DNA of 64,000 nt from Symbiodinium natans (lineage: Eukaryota > Sar > Dinophyceae > Suessiales > Symbiodiniaceae): positions 259,501-323,500 of the forward strand of contig CAJNDS010000979.1 in assembly GCA_905221605.1 (NCBI GenBank), read 5' to 3'. The stretch's first letter is position 1. Every line of letters starts with the position of its first letter. The notes under the pieces were generated by a model. It saw nothing but the letters and a program-made list of their open reading frames with translations. It was not told the DNA's origin and did no database searches. Positions 21,912 to 32,773 of this stretch are shown piece after piece. The position numbers and the translations under genes are program-made.

Positions 21912-22121
21912 GTTTAGGGTTCAGGGTTTTGTTTCGAGTTTAGGGTTTGGGGTTTAGGGTGAGGGTTTTTGGGTGGTGTTGGTAGCCTCCGGCAGCTTCG
22001 GGTTAAGAGATTAGGGTTTAGGGTTTACCCGTCCAGACAGCGACAGTCTCAGGTGATCCAAAGAACTGCCTCTGCCTGCGCGAGCCCAGAGTCACACCAC
22101 ACCCTTGACATGAGCAGAATG

Positions 22122-22176
22122 GTTTAGGGTTTAGGGTTTAGGGTTTAGGGTTTAGGGTTTAGGGTTTAGGGTTTAG
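22122..22176. repeat. Pure TTTAGGG array, probable intron
   Basis: (GTTTAGG)7GTTTAG, 55 bp. An open exon starts at its end (22177). The exon on its left (about 22052-22121) is open, but the phase match is unresolved. Confidence 0.6.
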
Positions 22177-22334
22177 GGTTACGCGCCCCCTGGTTCTTGA
22201 GAACGGCGAACTCACAAACCTTCATGTGCGCAGCATCTTCAATGGGGAAGCAAGGATGAATACCTCCCACGCCTCGCCGCAAGATTTGCTTGGGTTGGAG
22301 ATTGTTGGGAGGCCCGAAGCAGGCCGTCGAACCT
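22177..22334 (+). CDS. Exon after a telomere array
   Basis: Starts at TTTAG|GG; one base then VTRPLVLENGELTNLHVRSI, with a polar continuation, to a donor ACCT|GTTTAGG. Both ends are set by telomere arrays. Function unknown. Confidence 0.5.
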
Positions 22335-22511
22335 GTTTAGGGTTTAGGGTTTAGGGTGTAGGGTGACCTGCCAACGATTTCCACAAAGCTGTGCACATGC
22401 AGCACAACCCTTCACGAACCCAACACTTAGGCAAAACCCTTCAGCCCTATAAACTTTAAGCCCCTAGGCCCCCATGCCTTGTAGGGTTCAGTGACTGAAG
22501 TTGAGTGTCAA

Positions 22512-22645
22512 TATCCTGGGGTAGTTGCATGGCCCCCTCAACATGGGCCCTTAATTGGGGAACCATTATATACCCCTTAGGTATTCCAAAAAGCCCCAGG
22601 CTTCAGAACCCTCTTACAGGGACCATATTAAGGGACCGTGTCAGT
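22512..22645. mobile_element. MITE family F copy
   Basis: Ends GTTGCATGGCCCCCTCAACA and CATATTAAGGGACCGTG, inner TATATACCCC. No coding. Confidence 0.65.
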
Positions 22646-22928
22646 GCCCTAACCACAAAGGGAACCTGAGCTATGAGACCCCCCCCCCCAAAAAAAATAA
22701 TCAACCCCCACCCCCTCTCCCTAATCCCTTCTCCCGTTGATTTCAATACCCGCCCCCTAATTATATACAAAGAAGAATCCGAAAAACCTGCCGAAACCAT
22801 CCCCGCGTTTTGAACCTGTTCCGAATTAGGTGGTCAGTTGAGTGAGTGAGTGAGAGAGTGTGTGCGTGGGGGTGTGAGTGAGTGGCCGCAAAGCCTCTGT
22901 CTGAGCCTTGCTGTGCTGCGTGAGCTGG

Positions 22929-22931
<3 letters not shown>

Positions 22932-22981
<50 letters not shown>

Positions 22982-22992
22982 TTCTCTCTCAG
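22932..22992. repeat. CT/GA microsatellite
   Basis: (CT)n with TTT interruptions. The 86-codon minus frame across it is an artefact. Confidence 0.9.
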
Positions 22993-23239
22993 TTCACAGC
23001 CCAAAATAATTAAGTAATCACTAAAACCCTCCAAGCCCTGAAGCCTAGACCCTAAACCCTTTAGACCCCAAGCGTGCCATTTGGATAAAAACATCCCACT
23101 AATAATGAAAAAAGCATTTCGAGTTTCTATTGGCGGGGGGGGGGTGCCCCCCGTTTAATATTGGGGGGGGGAATGGATGAAGAGTTAATACTCCCAATCT
23201 AGTTCTATTACCCTAAACCCGAAAGCCTGGGGAGTATTC

Positions 23240-23345
23240 CCTAAGGATCCAGGTGCCCACAGAGCATACACCTGGGCCCTAAAGCTACTGTATAGGCACC
23301 CCTTTAAGGCCCAAGCACATACTATAAAGGTACATGGATCCTTAG
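23240..23345. mobile_element. MITE family E copy
   Basis: Diverged copy with ends GGATCCAGGTGCCC and GGTACATGGATCC and the GGGCCCTAAAGCTACT core. Confidence 0.65.
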
Positions 23346-23444
23346 CGATGTAATGTTAGGGGGGTAAGGGGGGGGGGAACCCTAAACCCGAAACCCTAAA
23401 CCCTAAACCCTAAACCCCAAACCCTAAACCCTAACTTTCCTTAG

Positions 23445-23537
23445 ACAAGAAGAGGTGCGGACCCACACCGTGTCGGCCACGCTGGAGCCCCGCACCGGGC
23501 CGAGCTTGGTGACCTTTGAGTCCAGCGTAGATCATGA
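23445..23537 (+). CDS. Exon, probably part of a C2 or similar beta-domain
   Basis: CTTTCCTTAG acceptor. Thirty codons read QEEVRTHTVSATLEPRTGPS and continue LVTFESSVDH, then GA|GTTTAGG. The +T+T...L.P pattern is C2-like, and C2 exons flank it, but this is suggestive only. Confidence 0.55.
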
Positions 23538-23726
23538 GTTTAGGGATTTAGGGTTTAGGGATTTAGGGGTTTAGGGTTTTAGGGATTTAGGGATTTAGGG
23601 ATGTAGGGATTTTGGGATTTAGGGATTTAGGGATTTAGGGATTTAGGGATTTTGGGATTTAGGGATTTTGGGATTTTGGGATTTAGGGATTTAGGGATTT
23701 AGGGATTTTGGATTTAGGGTTTAGGA
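23538..23726. repeat. TTTAGGGA octamer variant array
   Basis: An array in which the unit has become GATTTAGG or GATTTTGG, directly at the donor of the preceding exon. A variant generation of the telomere-type intron. An exon may follow at GCACTCAG|G (23754), open in two frames. Confidence 0.85.
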
Positions 23727-24063
23727 TTTCGCGTGCCATGGCCTTCTGCACTCAGGGCTGGGCTATTCAAGTCATTAACACGCCAGCATCTGTTCGTTGC
23801 TGGGCCCAGGGGAATAAACTGACTGGCAAGACATGCTGATCATCCTAAGCCCTGAACCTTCAAGGGGTTAAGGCGGTCAAGGTGTTCAAGCGGTTTGGAG
23901 GGCAATGCTTGAATGCTTGGATCATCGAACCCCCCCCCCCCCCCACCTGTTCCCGCCGCCTCCCCCCGCCCCCTCTCCCCTCCCCCCGTGAAAAGCCTCG
24001 GAAATTCGGGGCACCTTTTTGGGGTCCTTATAAGGGGATCGTGCTTTTTGCTGTTCTATGTAG

Positions 24064-24194
24064 GTTCCCCTTCCTGTCGCAAGCTTCCTTGCATGAAGGT
24101 TGGGATGTGGCGATTTCTTTCCGCCTTTCGCGGCCGGACTCCACCCTGCACCTCGAGGCAGAGGGTTCTGGGGTCGTGCACTCGATAGTCTACG
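24064..24194 (+). CDS. Exon of an unrecognised gene
   Basis: CTGTTCTATGTAG|G acceptor, then FPFLSQASLHEGWDVAISFR and LSRPDSTLHLEAEGSG to a donor TACG|GTATAGGG. The upstream frame over poly-C (23882-24063) is an artefact. Protein-like composition; no family recognised. Confidence 0.55.
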
Positions 24195-24492
24195 GTATAG
24201 GGTCTAGGGTTTAGGGTTTAGAGTTTAGGGTTTAGGATGGTTGGGGGTTTGGCATGTTTCGTGTGGGCCTTGAGGGTTATCAGCTTTCAGGGTCTAGGGA
24301 GTGATCCTACAGGAAGTGTATTATAAGACCCCAAATCACACTAAACCCTAAAGTCCAAGTAATCATATTCAACATAGCGCGAGGGCATACCCCTTAAAAA
24401 GAAATTTAGGGGTATCCGCCCTTAGACTTCCTTTATATTATACTTTCATAGGTTAAGGGGTATGGGTTTGGGGTATGGTGAGTTATTCTTAG

Positions 24493-24945
24493 ATAAAGAG
24501 GCCCTGTTCAGGTACGTGGAGCCACCCTTCGGGGCAGATAGGGAGGCCAAGTTGCGTGTATGCCAGTCTCTCCAAGCCATCTTTCCTGCATTTCCGGGTT
24601 TGGCATTTAAGGTTTGGGGTTTAGGGTGTAGGGCTGCGTGGCCCGCACGGTTCAGGCCTTGCAGGGATAACCGAAAGTGGAGCAAGATGGCAGAAGGTCC
24701 CAAAACCCCAATCCCTAAATCCTAACCCGGTCCTGGACCCGACACACTACTTGGAGGTTCAGGGTACTTATAACCCAACTCGAAGTGTAGTTACAACCCA
24801 CTTGGAAGCCCCTTGAGTACCCAATAGGGTTATTTTAGGGTTATACGTGCAGCTAGAATTGGGTTACTTACTGAGCACCACGGACCTCCAGGTACTAGCC
24901 TCCATGCTTCCCGTTAAAGAGGGGAGTTGCTGCTGGTATACTTAG
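24493..24945 (+). CDS. Three exons; second intron is a family G MITE
   Basis: Exon 24493-24597 (KEALFRYVEPPFGADREAKL..) ends CCG G|GTTTGG. A 67-bp intron part-made of TTTAGGG variants follows. Exon 24665-24756 continues in phase (ITESGARWQKVPKPQ) and ends TTGGAG|GTTCAGGG, the left end of a family G MITE. The MITE's right end, GGACCTCCAG, is the acceptor. Exon 24892-24945 reads VLASMLPVKEGSCCWYT to TAG in the same phase. No family recognised. Confidence 0.65.
24753..24891. mobile_element. MITE family G copy acting as an intron
   Basis: Ends TTGGAGGTTCAGGGTACTTA and the complementary TACTGAGCACCACGGACCTCCAG. The splice GT lies in the left end and the AG closes the right end. Confidence 0.75.
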
Positions 24946-25064
24946 CTCCCGCTAGGGGTACCTAGGCTTCTCTTTCCTTTTGAGGGTATCTTGGTTACCC
25001 TTTCCTTTCAAGGGTATCTAGGTTACTCGAAGTAGGACACGGATAAAACCCTGAGCACAAAAGA

Positions 25065-26333
25065 GAACTCCGCGAAAAAGAAATCCATTGCAAATGGTGA
25101 CGCTGCAGGTTTGGGACGAGGACTGGGAGCAGTGGTTTAGGGCCTTACCCAAAGCTCCTATGTAGCACGTTTTTGGAGTAGCATACTAGAATCCCCTATA
25201 GCTAACCCAAAAAGGTACTACGTTGGAGCCTTTGGGTAGGGTCATACAAGGAGGGGCCCCCTTACTGTACTAAGTATAGTTCAGGGACTTATAACCTAAT
25301 TTAGGATCCTTATAACGTAATTTAGGGTCCTTATAACTCGACTGAAAACTAGGGGGCCCCTCCTTGTAGAAGTTGAGGGGTCCGGGGGATATACGGGTCA
25401 GGGTGCAGCAAGGGACAGGTGAGCTCATGATGAAATGGCAGAACCGGCGTGGGTTTAGGGTTTAGGGTTTAGGGTTTAGGGTTTAGGGTTTAGGGCATCG
25501 GATGTCTTCAGTCGAAGTCTTGACTGCGTTGCATCAGTCACTTCGCAACCTAAACCACACTTGGACGATCCTACATGCGAAGCGCAAAGCCCAATCGGGG
25601 TACCCTTTTTGGGGGTTCCCTTTAAAGGGGATTCTTTTCCATTTGGGGCATAAAAGGGTTACCCTTTTTCGGGAGATACCCAAATGTCCACTTTGTTGCA
25701 CTGACTCCTTGAGGAGTCAAGAGGACCTCAAAAAATCTGTACCTGATGCAGGAGTCGAGTAATTTGGGGTATTTCGGTTCTGGGTTTCTACAGGCGTTTT
25801 GGGCATCGTGTCAGTGACAATCTGAATTGCAATCTGAGGTACTCGATAGAGGGCTACGCGGTTTTCGGTTTTCATACGCCTCTTCAGTAGCAGTGTTAGG
25901 GTTCGTTCCTAGGTATTGCACCACCCTTACCACCGTCTACTTTTTGAGATGTTAGCTTTTCTTCCTCAACCCGCGAGACAAAAAAGTCAGTATAGCCTGC
26001 TTTTCCACGGATTGAGAACCCTACACCTCAAACCCTAAATCCGAAACCCTAGATCCCTAACTCCCTAAACCCCTGATACTTGAAACCCTCAACTCTCTAA
26101 GGGTTTCACGGGCCCTTAATATGGTCCCTTACCTCCCTTAAAGGGTTCTGATATATGGGCACTTGGGTTGTCCAAGGTACATAGGGGGTATATAAGAGGT
26201 CCGCTTTAAAGGGCCCATACTAAGGGACCATGTAGCGACCCTAAGAAACTCGAAGGACACCGCTTCCAGAGACGACGCGATCGGCTTCCTGGATTTGCCA
26301 CTCTCACAGGCTCTGGGTGTCGGCGATTCTCTC
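25065..26333 (+). CDS. C2-domain exons (C-terminal half of the domain)
   Basis: Exon about 25065-25134 reads NPLQMVTLQVWDEDWEQW and ends TG|GTTTAGG; VWDED is the second calcium-loop signature of C2 domains. Exon 26256-26333, after acceptor CTCGAAG|G, reads DTASRDDAIGFLDLPLSQAL, the matching final strands (DDAIG). The phases of these two do not join directly, so at least one exon between them is missing. The exon pair 25419-25600 lies between but does not fit cleanly. Confidence 0.6.
25146..25240. mobile_element. MITE family C copy
   Basis: Ends ACCCAAAGCTCCTATGTAGC and CTACGTTGGAGCCTTTGGGT. A second inverted-repeat element, TACAAGGAGGGGCCCCC to its complement, follows at 25244-25364. Confidence 0.75.
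25419..25600 (+). CDS. Exon pair around a 41-bp pure telomere-repeat intron
   Basis: Exon 25419-25452 (ELMMKWQNRR) ends GG|GTTTAGG. Intron 25453-25493 is exactly (GTTTAGG)5GTTTAG. The next exon begins at GG in phase (ASDVFSRSLDCVASVTSQPK..) and runs to a family H MITE at 25597. Another frame (MSSVEVLTALHQSLRNLN) is also open, so the reading is not certain. Confidence 0.5.
25597..25684. mobile_element. MITE family H copy
   Basis: GGGTACCCTTTTTGGGGGTT on the left and GGTTACCCTTTTTCGGGAGA on the right, with inner GGGGATTC/ATTTGGGGCATAAAA. Fuller copy at 63519-63734. Confidence 0.65.
26105..26246. mobile_element. MITE family F copy
   Basis: Ends CACGGGCCCTTAATATGGTC and ACTAAGGGACCATGT. It lies in the intron before the C2 exon at 26256. 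Confidence 0.65.
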
Positions 26334-26348
26334 ACCTCAGCCGCTTTT

Positions 26349-26480
26349 TACTGGTTCTCCGTAGGGAATGAGGGAATTAGATACCCGATGTCCCCCTACA
26401 TATACCCTTTTTCAGGGGTTAGGGCATCCTTCCGTACGAAGAAGCAGTCAGACTGACGGGTGCAGGACAATCTTCTGGTG
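26349..26480. mobile_element. MITE family A fragment
   Basis: Left end ACTGGTTCTCCGTAGGGAATGAG is clear; the right end is degraded. Confidence 0.5.
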
Positions 26481-26733
26481 CTTGGGCGCCATGGGGACCA
26501 AATGAACCCTAAAAGGTTTAAGGGCTCATATGCCTGAATAGGAATCATAGTAGTACAGGGTATATGACCTCTATGTTAGGGTTCCTTGGGCCCAGGGTCA
26601 AGGTCACAAGCATGACATCATAGTCAAGAAGGACGGAGAATCCTCAAACCGAAGGTCCCTTTTGGAAATGCCTCGAAAGATGGCCGTTGCCCGGTTTTAG
26701 GGGTTTAGGGTTTAGTCCGGCAGCATTCCGCAG

Positions 26734-26853
26734 GCTGCAACTTTCGCACCTGGGAAGAGCAATGAGAGCTCGAAGCCATCACATTGCTACAGTGTTGCTT
26801 CCCGCGCCAAGCAGAAGCTAAGAGTCATGCAAAGAAGCCAAGACAAACCTTGA
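26734..26853 (+). CDS. Candidate terminal exon, basic
   Basis: ATTCCGCAG|G acceptor; 39 codons in phase 0 begin AATFAPGKSNESSKPSHCYS and end in a Lys/Arg-rich stretch before TGA. Unrecognised. Confidence 0.45.
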   Translation, partial: AATFAPGKSNESSKPSHCYSVASRAKQKLRVMQRSQDKP

Positions 26854-26893
26854 ACCTAACCCTAAACCCTAAAAAAACCCTCAACCCTAAAAG

Positions 26894-27178
26894 CATGCGC
26901 AGCAAGTCCTCGCAGGTGCCCCTCACAAGCAGCTCGGAACCTCTGCGCGGCTGGGTGGCTGGGCACGCAATGTTACCCAAAGCAAACCCCCATTATGAAA
27001 ATAGTATCCCCCCCGTTATAATTCAACTGACAATACAATACCCATTCCAATCATTTCGGCCCGAGTCCTGAACGTTCAGGGTTCAAGGTTCGTTGCGCAG
27101 TCCAGCAGTATCCAAAAGGTGGCGCCCCTGCATTCTCAGGTAGCTGGAGAACCTAGTTGTGAAGACAAAACACTTTGA
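26894..27178 (+). CDS. Small two-exon gene candidate
   Basis: ATG at 26894 opens MRSKSSQVPLTSSSEPLRGW. A GC donor at TGG GTG|GCTGGG would join in phase 0 to exon 27140-27178 (VAGEPSCEDKTL, TGA), which has a good CATTCTCAG|G acceptor. The join is one of several possible. Confidence 0.35.
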
Positions 27179-27239
27179 CGCACTCGGGCTTGGGAGCGTT
27201 TGCTTTCACTGAAGCATGCAAGGCCTGAACCCTAAAAAC

Positions 27240-28430
27240 AGCTATCTTTGATAGAATACAATGCTAAGATACTGTTAAAAATAACTAGTAGGAATACTAA
27301 TGATCCGAATATGTTCAAGTAAAGCCTCAAGTCGAAACCATCAGCAAAACAAGCGACCCTTCAACCTTCTACACCCACAAACCCTATACACCCTTCAACC
27401 CGCAACCTCGAAACCTTTCGCCACCCCTTAAGCACTAAAGCTACAATTTTGCAAGAACTCCCAAAAGATAGAAGAGAGATGATCCCTATGCTGCCCCTGT
27501 AAAGAAGAGTATTGTGTGTGTATATATATATATTATTTTTTGGGGGGGGGCTTACAGGGGAAGACTTTTTCTCTTTTTTTTTCCGGGGGGGGGGGGGTCT
27601 TAAGCATTGAGTAGTAAACCCTGCGTAAACCGTGCCGACTCCCGGTCTAACTAGGGTTGGTCGTTTGGGTCTAGGGTTCGGGGTTTAGGGTTTAGGGTCG
27701 CGAGGGTTTAGGGTTTAGTGTTAGGGTCGCGAGAGGTTTAAGGGTTTTGGTTTAGGGCTTAGAACCGGGGGGGGGGGGGGGAGGCCGTCGGTAGTTTGGG
27801 TCTCGCGATGTGACCGGTCAAGCTGGAACAAATGCAAGCCCCTTAGCCAAGAATCTGAGAACCCTCAATCCAAGCTCTAAGACTCTAAGACCCTCAAATG
27901 CTAGAGGAAGTTAAAGCCCCGAGCGACAACCTGAAACCCTAAACCCTAGACCCTAACCAAGAACACTTTTGAGACATGGTGAGGCTATTCTGCGGTTTAG
28001 GGCTTAGGGCTTAGGGCTTAGGGTTTAGGGTTTAGGGTTTAGGGTTTAGGGTTACAAGTACCCGAAGGCTCTGATGTAGTTCGTTTTGGGGTTAGTTATA
28101 GGGGGTCATGGGTAAGGTACTGACCACGTAAGAGCGTTTAGGTAAGGCCTCTGGTATCTTTTTTGCATTTGCACGCCTTATGAAAAAAAGGGCTCAAGAA
28201 GGAAAACCTCATGCAATCCCAGATCCCTTATGAACACGTCTCCATCAAACCGTACCCCTAACACCCAAAACCCTAAACCGGTTAAACCCCAAACCCCAAA
28301 AGCCCCTATACCCTAAACTCTAAGCCCCAAACCCTAGACTCTAGACCCTAAACCCCGAACCCCAAACCCCAAACCCTAAACCCTAAACTCTAAACCCTAA
28401 ACTCTAGTGTAGCGAACAGCAAATAATCTC
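27240..28430. other. Intergenic or intronic stretch
   Basis: AT microsatellite at 27519-27540, two G-runs, TTTAGGG arrays at 27670-27760 and 27990-28055, a partial family C MITE near 28060, and CCCTAAA arrays at 28260-28405. Nothing coding is supported. Confidence 0.6.
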
Positions 28431-28432
28431 TC

Positions 28433-28470
28433 CCAAGGTGCCATTGCACCGACCCGAGGCCGCACATAAG
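28433..28470 (+). CDS. Possible microexon
   Basis: CTCCCAAG|G acceptor, VPLHRPEAAHK, donor AAG G|GTTTTGG, followed at once by a TTTAGGG array (28480-28563). Short; low certainty. The G/T-rich DNA to 29200 holds no supported gene. Confidence 0.3.
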
Positions 28471-29224
28471 GGTTTTGGGGGTTGGGGTTTAGGGTTTTGG
28501 GTTTAGGGTTTAGGGTTTAGGGTTTAGGGTTTAGGGTTTAGGGTTTAGGGTTTAGGGTTTAGGGGAGCGTGTGGGGTTTTGGGGCGTGAAAGCTTTCAGG
28601 GTTTTTTAGGGCTCAATTCGGGTTCGGGGCCGTTTTTAGGGGTTCAGGGCTTGAGGATTTTTGGGGTTGTTTTCGGGGCTTGAGATGTTTTCTTGGTCTT
28701 GTTTTGCTTTAGGGTTTGGGTTGCTTTGGGGTTTAGCGTCTGGGCTTTTTGGGATTGTTTTCGGGTGTTGGTTGTGTTGAGTTGTTCTGTAAAAGGGTGC
28801 TATCTTTTTTTTGGGGTGGGGGGATGTTTTTTCAGCTTGGCATATGTTTCAAGGGTGTTGATGTTGTTCACGGCTTGAGATCTCAAAGAAGGATATCAGG
28901 GTCTGGGGCTTTGGCTTTTGTAAGATTGTGTTGGGGCGGGGAGCGGGGGGGGGGGGAAGGGACTTAAGGTTTTTTGGCACTGGTTCCCTTATTAAGGCTT
29001 TTTGCTTCAAGCTCGGGGCTCATACAGGCAGTCAGTTGGTTTGATGGCTCCCTATATCCCAGAGTCCACACTGCCCCTAAATAACTCAGGTCTCGCTAGC
29101 CATCTGTTGGGCAACACCTCTTAATTGGTCAAGAAGTAGGACTTGCATATGGGTTGCGTTCTAAATTCGCGTGTGGGTGGAGTTACTTAAAGTGACATTA
29201 ATGCGTTGAGGGGGTATGCTTTTT

Positions 29225-29580
29225 CCTCTTCGCCATGAGGCGGCACGCAGTACAGCCGCTTATTACCGAAGGTGGCGCTAGGAAAACCGCTAGATTCGCG
29301 CTAGGCATGATTCGAACCGCATGATGTCGCATGCTCAAGCTGAAGCTTTGGAAGCCATGAATGCGCCATCGGGCGCACCCGAACCTTGGCCCACTACATG
29401 TGGGATTGGGACATGGCGCCAAAATGCTTCAGCCGGTCTGGAGCGCGCTGGTGCGTTTGGGTTGCCAGCTGCGTGCTTGTTGCGCTCAGGTGCATGTTGC
29501 GGTGCTCGTCGGACGGCAAACAAGTTGCGTATCATGTTCCTTTGCTCCCATCACCCAAGGCGATGCAGTCCCTAACGCTT
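29225..29580 (+). CDS. Uncertain open frames upstream of the transposase-like gene
   Basis: Frames at 29321 (begins MMSHAQAEALEAMNAPSG) and 29386 (HYMWDWDMAPKCFSRSG, ending at a GAT G|GTAAGC donor near 29583) are both protein-like; a frameshift or an intron may link them. A 25-bp motif, CATGAGGCGGCACGC..GTACAGCCGC, at 29233 recurs at 32774. Confidence 0.3.
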
Positions 29581-29659
29581 GATGGTAAGCCTCGAGCAAG
29601 CCATCATGTGAGTGTGCTGCCGCCTGTTTTGCATGAGTGTGTCCGCAATGCTTGCACCA

Positions 29660-30110
29660 CCACCACCCCACCACCCACCACCCCACCACCACCAACCACC
29701 ACTGCCACCACCACCATGCTCGAGCCCGAAAAGGGAAATCGTAATGCGGTTCCCCACTTCCGTCCTGGGATGGAGGTGGCAACCGGGGCACGAGCACCAC
29801 AGCCACCCCACCACCACCAACCACCACTGCCACCACCACCATGCTCGAGCCCGAAAAGGGAAATCGTAATGCGGTTCCCCACTTCCGTCCTGGGATGGAG
29901 GTGGCAACCGGGGCACGAGCACCACAGCCACCCCACCACCACCAACCACCACTGCCACCACCACCATGCTCGAGCCCGAAAAGGGAAATCGTAATGCGGT
30001 TCCCCACCCCCGTCCTGGGATGGAGGTGGCAACCGGGGCACGAGCACCACAGCCACTACACCACCACCACCAACCACCACCACCACCATCACCACCGCCA
30101 CCACTACACC
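29660..30110. repeat. 125-bp minisatellite
   Basis: Three units start at ATGCTCGAGCCCGAAAAGGG (29716, 29841, 29966), each with a CCACCA-rich part. The period, 125, is not a multiple of three, so the long frames across it on both strands are not conserved coding. A CCCTAAA array follows at 30111-30165. Confidence 0.9.
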
Positions 30111-30199
30111 CTAAACCCTAAACCCTAAACCCTAAACCCTAAACCCTAAACCCTAAACCTTTTTCATCGTAATGTACACACACCGTGACATGCACTCAG

Positions 30200-32673
30200 A
30201 TGGGAAGACGAATGGCGATCGTCATCCTGCCTGAGCAAGATGATGAAGAAGCTGAAGGATTCTGCCATTCATGTTTCCATGAATGTCCGGAGATCGAATC
30301 TGTTCCGTTCGTCCAGGAGCAAGCGCCGCCTGGGGCCCACGCTAAGAACACACCACCTGAGTGTGCGACGCCAGCATCAGATCCACCCACGGTTCTGAGC
30401 GACAAGGCCTTTTAGGGTTTAGGGTTTAAGGGTCAAGGGTTAAGGGTTTAGGGTTTAGGGTTTAGGGCTTAGGGTTCTTGTAGGCTTGATGCTTTTTTAA
30501 GCCATCGGGGGTAGTAAAGCTTGTAGCCGAAATGTCTGTTGTACAGGTTTGAGACGGTTATGGGGCAGATAAGGTCAGGTGTTGTACGTACAAGAGGTTC
30601 CCGGAAATAGAACCTACGTCACAGCTGGCAGGCAGACGACACCAAGTCGGGAGAAGCTGACACCGCCCTGAAGGCTGCAGAATCTGTCGTGGGCACGGCG
30701 AGCAAGCAGACCCAGAAGGCAATTACAACAGCGTAATCGCATGTTTCTTGTTTTGTGTGTTCTGAGCACCAAGGCCTTTTCAGCAGGAAAGTCTAGAAAC
30801 CCCGAACAGGGGTTCAGGAGTGAGGGTTTAGGGTTTAGGGTTTAAAGGTTTAGGGTTTAGGGTTTAGGGTTTAGGGTTTAGGGTTTAGGGTTTAGGGTTT
30901 AGGGTTTAGGGTTTAGGGTTTAGGGTTTAGGGTTCTTGTAGGCTTGATGCTTTTGTGTGTGTGTGTGTGCGTGCCACTGCTGCTCATGCGGTTGCCCCTG
31001 CAGGCGACAGATCAGGAAGGAAATGTTGTCCTCACCCCAAAGAAGCGACTCTCTGAACACCGCGATCTTGAAAACCTGACGCCAGTCAAGAAGCTGTGCA
31101 AAGATGACAAACAGACACCCATGAAGGGCCGGAAAGGTCCAGACCCGAGCGAGCTCAAGAACAGAGATGGTTTCGGCCAGAAAGGCTCGTGCGTTATCTG
31201 GTTGGATTGGAAACAAAACATTTCGTTGCCAATCCAGCATACGGAGACCGGGGATTCGTTCTGGGCTCAGGCGAGAGCAGAGTGTTCTGTCTTGGGAATG
31301 ATTGTCTATACTGCTGCAGAGAAGGGAAAGGAGCCAAGAAAGAGGTGCTTCGTCTATGTGTCAGACATCATAGACCACACTTGCTTAGCTGCGTCGATAC
31401 AGTTGGATTTGGCACGAACAGACGAGTTGGCCAACTTCAAGGGGATATCCAACATCGCCGTTTGGGCGGACTGCGGTCCGCACTACAGGTGCATCGACTT
31501 CCTGGGTCACCTAGCGCAGTCGTGGGTGATGCCTCGCAGGAGCAATCGCATCAACTTGTCGGTGAACTACCATGCCGAGAAACACGGCAAGGGCGATGTA
31601 GATGCCTTGTTCGCTGTGGTGAATTCTTGGGTCGAAAGGGCAAAGAGGGAGCCGAACTGCAACATCAAGACTGTGGAAGCCCTGGTTACGCACCTGCAGC
31701 TCGACAGCCGCCACCTATACAACCGAAGACCCAAAACCTCAAACGTTCTCATAGGGCGGGTTTGGAGAGACCCTCGCGGGAGTTGTTAGGACGTGCTTGC
31801 TTATATGTGTCGGCATTGTGAAGCATAAAGATCTATAAAATACAAGCCTGAAGCCCAATGTCAATCCCCGAGTCCTCGCTCAGGCAACGTGAAGCTGCTG
31901 CAGACATGAGGCGCGACAGCCATCCGGAATACATTGTCAAACACTGGAAATCCGACAAGAAGCCCCCCAACTGCTGGAGTAGCGCAAGTGCAGAGTTGAA
32001 GATCAGGAAGACATATTGCTCCTCAATCGCATTATGTGCACCGCAGATGTGTTGGAGAGGTGGCGGGATGCGCGAGGTTTCGACATTCGGCTTGAGAGCA
32101 CGGTAGCTATGGGTTTCCAGGTTTCGGGGTCTCCTCGCTAGAAGCAAATATTTGCAGTTTAGGGCTCCATCCCTTTGTCTATGAATTTGGGGCGATTTGC
32201 AAGCGGTCTGCGCTTCTTCTGGACCCATGAAACACAAGCAAGGTGTGCGTGTGCGGCTAGCAGGCGAGGGGAGACCTTGCTTGCTCTGGGAAAACCATTT
32301 CTTTAGTCTGGAAGGCTCCCGCGCGAAGGAGTCGTTCTCAATCACCTCTGAGAGTGTTGCGATTACAGACCGGTCGTGGCGCAGAGGCCGCTACACGAAT
32401 CCACGCTGGATGCGAGAGATCCCGCAGATTGGAAAGCAGGACACCATTATGTCTCGCTATGACTTTTTGGTCAACAAGATACCGGATGATGCGAGTCAGG
32501 GCATGAGTCGGTTCGAGAAGCGTCTGGCGAGCTATCACAAGAAGCTTGTAGGGGCTCGAGCCCGCAAGCAGCGGCAGCGGGACAACCTGCATTCCCGCCA
32601 AGAGTCCAGTGGCAGCAGCAGTAGCAGCAGCAGTAGCAGCAGCAGCGACAGTTCTTCGGACGCCAGCTGCTGA
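30200..32673 (+). CDS. Multi-exon gene with transposase-like core
   Basis: ATG at 30200 directly follows GCACTCAG. Exon 30200-30406 is acidic with HSCFHECPE; it ends AAG|GC. Exon 30632-30718 (ADDTKSGEADTALKAAES..) ends AAG|GC. Exon 31004-31789 starts after GCCCCTGCAG|G. All are phase 0. The third exon holds WADCGPHYRC and, about 55 residues on, YHAEKHGKGDVD. D-G-x-H followed by H-G-K-G-x-x-D is the pattern I associate with DDE-type transposases of protist and animal elements; that link is from memory. Later frames at 31887-32106 (HPEYIVKHWKSDKKPPN) and 32197-32673, which ends in a Ser-rich (AGC)n tail, are probably C-terminal exons with unresolved joins. It could be a live element gene or a domesticated one. 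Confidence 0.6.
30415..30496. repeat. TTTAGGG array followed by a duplicated 23-bp tag
   Basis: Array 30415-30473, then GTTCTTGTAGGCTTGATGCT. The same tag follows the next array at about 30933. Both arrays lie in GC-AG introns of the transposase-like gene. Confidence 0.75.
30826..30955. repeat. Long TTTAGGG array in GC-AG intron
   Basis: About 107 bp of near-perfect units, then the same GTTCTTGTAGGCTTGATGCT tag and a GT microsatellite before the 31004 acceptor. Confidence 0.9.
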
Positions 32674-32773
32674 AAAGTCTGCGCGCTAGTACCCTTCTTA
32701 GGAATCCACGCACGCATCCCCAAACTCCTGCGTTTGCTTGTATGTATCTGTAGGCCTGGTTTTCTTTTGCCAC

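Noticed and set aside
29290-29340. GATTCGAACC resembling a tRNA T-arm on the minus strand
   Set aside because: The T-stem does not pair and no acceptor or anticodon stem is present at the right spacing.
29486-30128. Long His/Pro or Gly/Trp-rich frames on both strands
   Set aside because: Artefacts of a 125-bp CCA-rich minisatellite; the period breaks any single frame.
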